A stretch of DNA of 6,312 bases, taken from assembly GCA_035512595.1 (NCBI GenBank), contig DATKDU010000264.1, positions 1 through 6,312 on the forward strand. The letters are read 5' to 3'. Below the pieces are notes generated by a model that was not told where the DNA came from, made no database searches, and was given only the letters and a program-made list of their open reading frames with translations. Both the position numbers and the translations under genes were made by a program. Each line of letters starts with the position of its first letter. The first letter of the stretch is position 1. Positions 4,499 to 6,312 of the stretch are shown here, in pieces. The stretch is from DATKDU01 sp035512595. GTDB taxonomy: Bacteria > Planctomycetota > Planctomycetia > Pirellulales > Pirellulaceae.

Positions 4499-5950
4499 TC
4501 AGGCCGCCGCACGCCTCGTGACGTCCCGGTGACTTAGCAATCGCAGCAGCTCCACCGTCCGATCCGACGCGCCAATCTGCCGCTGCACAAGCTGCTGTGC
4601 GCGAGAGCCGATCTGGCGGACGTAGTCGGCATCGGCCAGGCAGCGGCGAACGAACGCTTCCAGTTCCGCCGGATTGCGGACAACGATCGCCGCCTCTTGC
4701 GCGAGCAGCAGCGAGACGACGTCGCGGAAGTTCCACGTATTGGGGCCGAACGAGACCGCCGCGCCGTACGCGGCCGGCTCGATCATGTTCTGGCCGCCGC
4801 GATTTCCCAGGCTGCCGCCGACAAAGGCGATCTGCGCCGTTCCCCACCAGGCGGCCAACTCGCCGACGGCATCGACGAGGAGGACGGGGTTGGTGAGTGG
4901 TGAGTGGTGAGTGGTGAGTGGTGGTTGAGGGTCAGTTTTTGGTGTTTGGTGTTTGGTGTTTGGTGTTGGAGATGGAATCTCTGTACTTGGTACCAGGTAC
5001 TTAGTACTTAGTACTCGTCCGCTGACCACTGTCTCCTGACCACTGTCTCCTGACTCCTTGCCAATCCCCGACCGCCGCTGCCATGCAAGGCCGCTTTTAT
5101 CAAGCAGCCGGGCAACCTCTTCGAACCGTTCCGGATGCCGCGGCACGAGGATTAAGCGTAAGCGAGGATGGTCTTGGGAAACACGGCGGAACAGATCAAT
5201 GGCCAGCGACTCCTCCGGCGCCTGCGTGCTGCCGGCGAGGAACACCACGTCGCCATCTTGAATGCCGGCGAGAGCGGCCAGCTTCACTGTTGTCGCATTG
5301 CTGCGGTCTGTGGAAGCGCCGTCGAACTTGACCGATCCGGTGACGTGGACTTTGCTGACCTCCGCGCCGAGCTTGCGAAACCGCCAGGCATATTCATCGC
5401 TCTGGACGGCAATCAGGTCCACCTGCGCCAGCGTCCGCCGGGCCAGCCAGCCGATCCGCTGATAGCCGCGAAAACTCCGCTGGGAGAGGCGGCCGTTAAT
5501 CACGGCGACCTTGGCGCGAAACGCCTTGGCGGCCCGGATCAAATTGGGCCACAGCTCCAACTCCGCCAGCACCAAGAGATCGGGGCGAATGCGGCGCATC
5601 GCCCGCCGCACCGCCCAGGTGAAATCCAGCGGCATATAAAACACGGTCCGCGGGGCGTATCGCTTTTGGGCCAGTGCAAAGCCGGCCTGCGTGGTCGTCG
5701 AGATGACGCATTCCCAATCCGGATGCAGCCGCTCGAAGCGGGCCAGAATGGGGGCCAGCAGATTCACCTCGCCGACGCTGACGGCGTGCAGCCAGATGCA
5801 GCGGCTACGTCCTTTGCGCCGCGGAATCTTGCCCAGAAGGCGGGCCGACCACCCTTCACGATACTTGCCATGCCGCAGCCGCTGCCACAGCAGCCAGGGC
5901 ATGGCCAGCACGAGCGTCAGCAGGTAGATGATGTTGAGAAGCATTCCCAT
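4499..5950 (-). CDS. waaA: 3-deoxy-D-manno-octulosonic acid (Kdo) transferase, with a repeat-derived insert (483 aa)
   Basis: WaaA/KdtA transfers Kdo from CMP-Kdo to the lipid A precursor on the inner face of the cytoplasmic membrane, a core step of lipopolysaccharide synthesis. A membrane anchor covers about residues 3-23. The N-terminal domain shows W-L-H-A-V-S-V-G-E61 (catalytic Glu loop), the E130-L-E-L-W-P motif (130-135) and N-G-R-L-S (152-156). The C-terminal GT-B domain shows P-R-H-P-E-R (270-275), F-V-G-G-S (376-380), G-G-Q-N-M-I-E-P-A-A-Y-G (385-396) and F-G-P-N-T-W-N-F (401-408). At 483 residues it is longer than the usual roughly 420-430. The excess is a Ser/Thr/Pro-rich stretch at about 297-354 encoded by tandem heptamers, placed between P-R-H-P-E-R and V-G-E-L; without it the length is about 425. 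Start at ATG 5950 is chosen for its AGGA site; ATG 5971, at the edge of a repeat, and ATG 5944 are alternatives. Confidence 0.93.
   Translation of the reverse strand: MGMLLNIIYLLTLVLAMPWLLWQRLRHGKYREGWSARLLGKIPRRKGRSRCIWLHAVSVGEVNLLAPILARFERLHPDWECVISTTTQAGFALAQKRYAPRTVFYMPLDFTWAVRRAMRRIRPDLLVLAELELWPNLIRAAKAFRAKVAVINGRLSQRSFRGYQRIGWLARRTLAQVDLIAVQSDEYAWRFRKLGAEVSKVHVTGSVKFDGASTDRSNATTVKLAALAGIQDGDVVFLAGSTQAPEESLAIDLFRRVSQDHPRLRLILVPRHPERFEEVARLLDKSGLAWQRRSGIGKESGDSGQETVVSGRVLSTKYLVPSTEIPSPTPNTKHQTPKTDPQPPLTTHHSPLTNPVLLVDAVGELAAWWGTAQIAFVGGSLGNRGGQNMIEPAAYGAAVSFGPNTWNFRDVVSLLLAQEAAIVVRNPAELEAFVRRCLADADYVRQIGSRAQQLVQRQIGASDRTVELLRLLSHRDVTRRAAA
4892..5057. repeat. Composite block of four heptamer-period tandem repeats inside waaA
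   Basis: On the plus strand there are four exact copies of GGTGAGT (4892-4919), then three copies of GGTGTTT and a variant GGTGTTG (4941-4968), then five heptamers of the GTACTTA type (4983-5017: GTACTTG, GTACCAG, GTACTTA twice, GTACTCG), then two exact copies of the 14-mer TGACCACTGTCTCC (5023-5050) and a shortened copy TGACTCC (5051-5057). Every sub-block has a period of 7 or 14. This is the style of the heptanucleotide STRR repeats first described in cyanobacteria. The block is read through without a stop in the waaA frame, although 7 is not a multiple of 3. Confidence 0.9.
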
Positions 5951-5957
5951 GCGCGAA

Positions 5958-5961
5958 TCCT
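5958..5961 (-). promoter_or_regulatory. Ribosome binding site that sets the waaA start
   Basis: On the minus strand AGGA lies 7 nt before the ATG at 5950. No comparable site precedes ATG 5971, whose upstream sequence is the palindromic repeat, so 5950 is preferred. Confidence 0.5.
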
Positions 5962-5971
5962 GTCGCTTCAT

Positions 5972-6037
5972 CGTAGGACAGGTTTTCAACCTGTCCTGAC
6001 GTCTTCCTTTCTGGACAGGTTGGAAACCTGTCCTACG
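5972..6037. repeat. 66-bp palindromic repeat between secA and waaA
   Basis: The two 25-bp arms, 5972-5996 and 6013-6037, are reverse complements with one mismatch, and both contain CGTAGGACAGGTT. Each arm is also a palindrome by itself, with GGACAGGTT paired to AACCTGTCC across a short centre, so the element can form one long hairpin or two small ones. It starts one base from an in-frame ATG of waaA (5971) and ends 1 bp before the secA stop codon. It resembles dispersed GTAGGACAGGTTTCCAACCTGTCC-type repeats of planctomycete genomes. It could act as a secA terminator or as a processing site between the two genes, though no T-run follows it. Confidence 0.88.
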
Positions 6038-6038
6038 C

Positions 6039-6312
6039 TCACGCCACGTCCCGCCCGGCCGCCCGCATGCAGCACTGCTTGTACTTCTTGCCGCTGCCGC
6101 AAGGGCATGGGTCGTTGCGGCCGACTTTCTTGCCAAGATTCCGTATCGGCTCGATCTTGCGGTCGGCCACGCCTCCGTCGATGGCGGCCCGCTGCTGCTC
6201 GGACATTTCCGCGGCCCCGGGGGCCTCCTCGTGGATCGCCTCCGCCTCGACCCACGTGCTGCGCACGAAGCGTTCATCGAGCTGCTCGACCTTGAAGATG
6301 AGCTCGGTCACG
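6039..6312 (-). CDS. secA: C-terminal end of SecA, with SEC-C zinc motif (partial, last 90 codons)
   Basis: SecA is the ATPase that drives preproteins through the SecYEG channel at the cytoplasmic membrane. Only the end of the gene is in the window. The last residues carry a complete SEC-C motif, V-G-R-N-D-P-C-P-C-G-S-G-K-K-Y-K-Q-C-C (63-81 of the visible part; zinc ligands C69, C71, C80 and C80/C81), which in SecA binds SecB and phospholipid. Upstream, T-E-L-I-F-K-V-E-Q-L-D-E-R-F (2-15) and A-I-H-E-E-A-P look like the end of the helical scaffold and the variable linker of planctomycete-type SecA. The reading frame is open to the window edge, so the GTG at 6311 is taken as an internal codon. 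Other SEC-C proteins (small YchJ-like or methionine aminopeptidase fusions) are possible, but the linker favours SecA. It lies on the same strand as waaA, 88 bp upstream. Confidence 0.78.
   Translation of the reverse strand, partial: VTELIFKVEQLDERFVRSTWVEAEAIHEEAPGAAEMSEQQRAAIDGGVADRKIEPIRNLGKKVGRNDPCPCGSGKKYKQCCMRAAGRDVA

Noticed and set aside
4892..5057. CRISPR array
   Set aside because: The units are 7 or 14 bp, directly adjacent, with no spacers.
5951..6277. N-terminal extension of waaA reading through the repeat and into secA
   Set aside because: The extension is Arg/Ser/Pro-rich, overlaps the conserved SEC-C region in another frame, and precedes the expected membrane anchor of WaaA.
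5168..6295. Plus-strand open frame of 375 codons opposite waaA and secA
   Set aside because: It covers two conserved minus-strand genes and the palindromic repeat between them; a shadow frame caused by high GC.

Overview
The window looks like a piece of a planctomycete chromosome, probably from the Pirellulales/Gemmatales side of the phylum. Three things point there: a DUF1559 protein, a small protein starting with the F-T-I-R-D-L-L membrane motif common in planctomycete genomes, and several families of dispersed palindromic or tandem repeats between (and once inside) GC-rich genes. A Kdo transferase gene shows that the cell makes a Kdo-containing lipopolysaccharide, so it has a Gram-negative type outer membrane. 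This assignment is inferred from gene style, not from a marker gene.

Layout. Positions 1-24 hold the first eight codons of a minus-strand gene that leaves the window on the left. A plus-strand run follows: a small membrane protein (186-398), a 103-bp palindromic repeat (408-510), a phytanoyl-CoA dioxygenase-family Fe(II)/2-oxoglutarate enzyme (524-1288), an unrecognised protein with a C-terminal membrane anchor (1335-1934), a KDPG/KHG aldolase (1961-2614), a second palindromic repeat (2638-2781), a zinc-ribbon/DUF1559 membrane protein (2789-3679), and a closely spaced pair made of a HEPN-domain protein (3734-4150) and a 103-residue partner (4165-4476). Transcription then converges. On the minus strand lie the Kdo transferase gene waaA (4499-5950) and, upstream of it, the 3' end of what is very probably secA (6039-6312, running off the right edge). 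A third palindromic repeat separates these two.

Most of the genes look like independent units rather than one pathway. The exceptions are the HEPN pair, which has only 14 bp between the genes and looks co-transcribed, and possibly secA-waaA. The two most interesting items are: (1) the HEPN gene paired with a small protein whose central segment resembles the second half of BolA proteins, possibly an undescribed two-gene module; and (2) an in-frame block of four different heptamer-based tandem repeats inside waaA, which adds about 58 low-complexity residues between two conserved parts of the enzyme.

I see no tRNA, rRNA, CRISPR array, insertion sequence or convincing Rho-independent terminator. 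Domain calls come from reading motifs; no database search was run.
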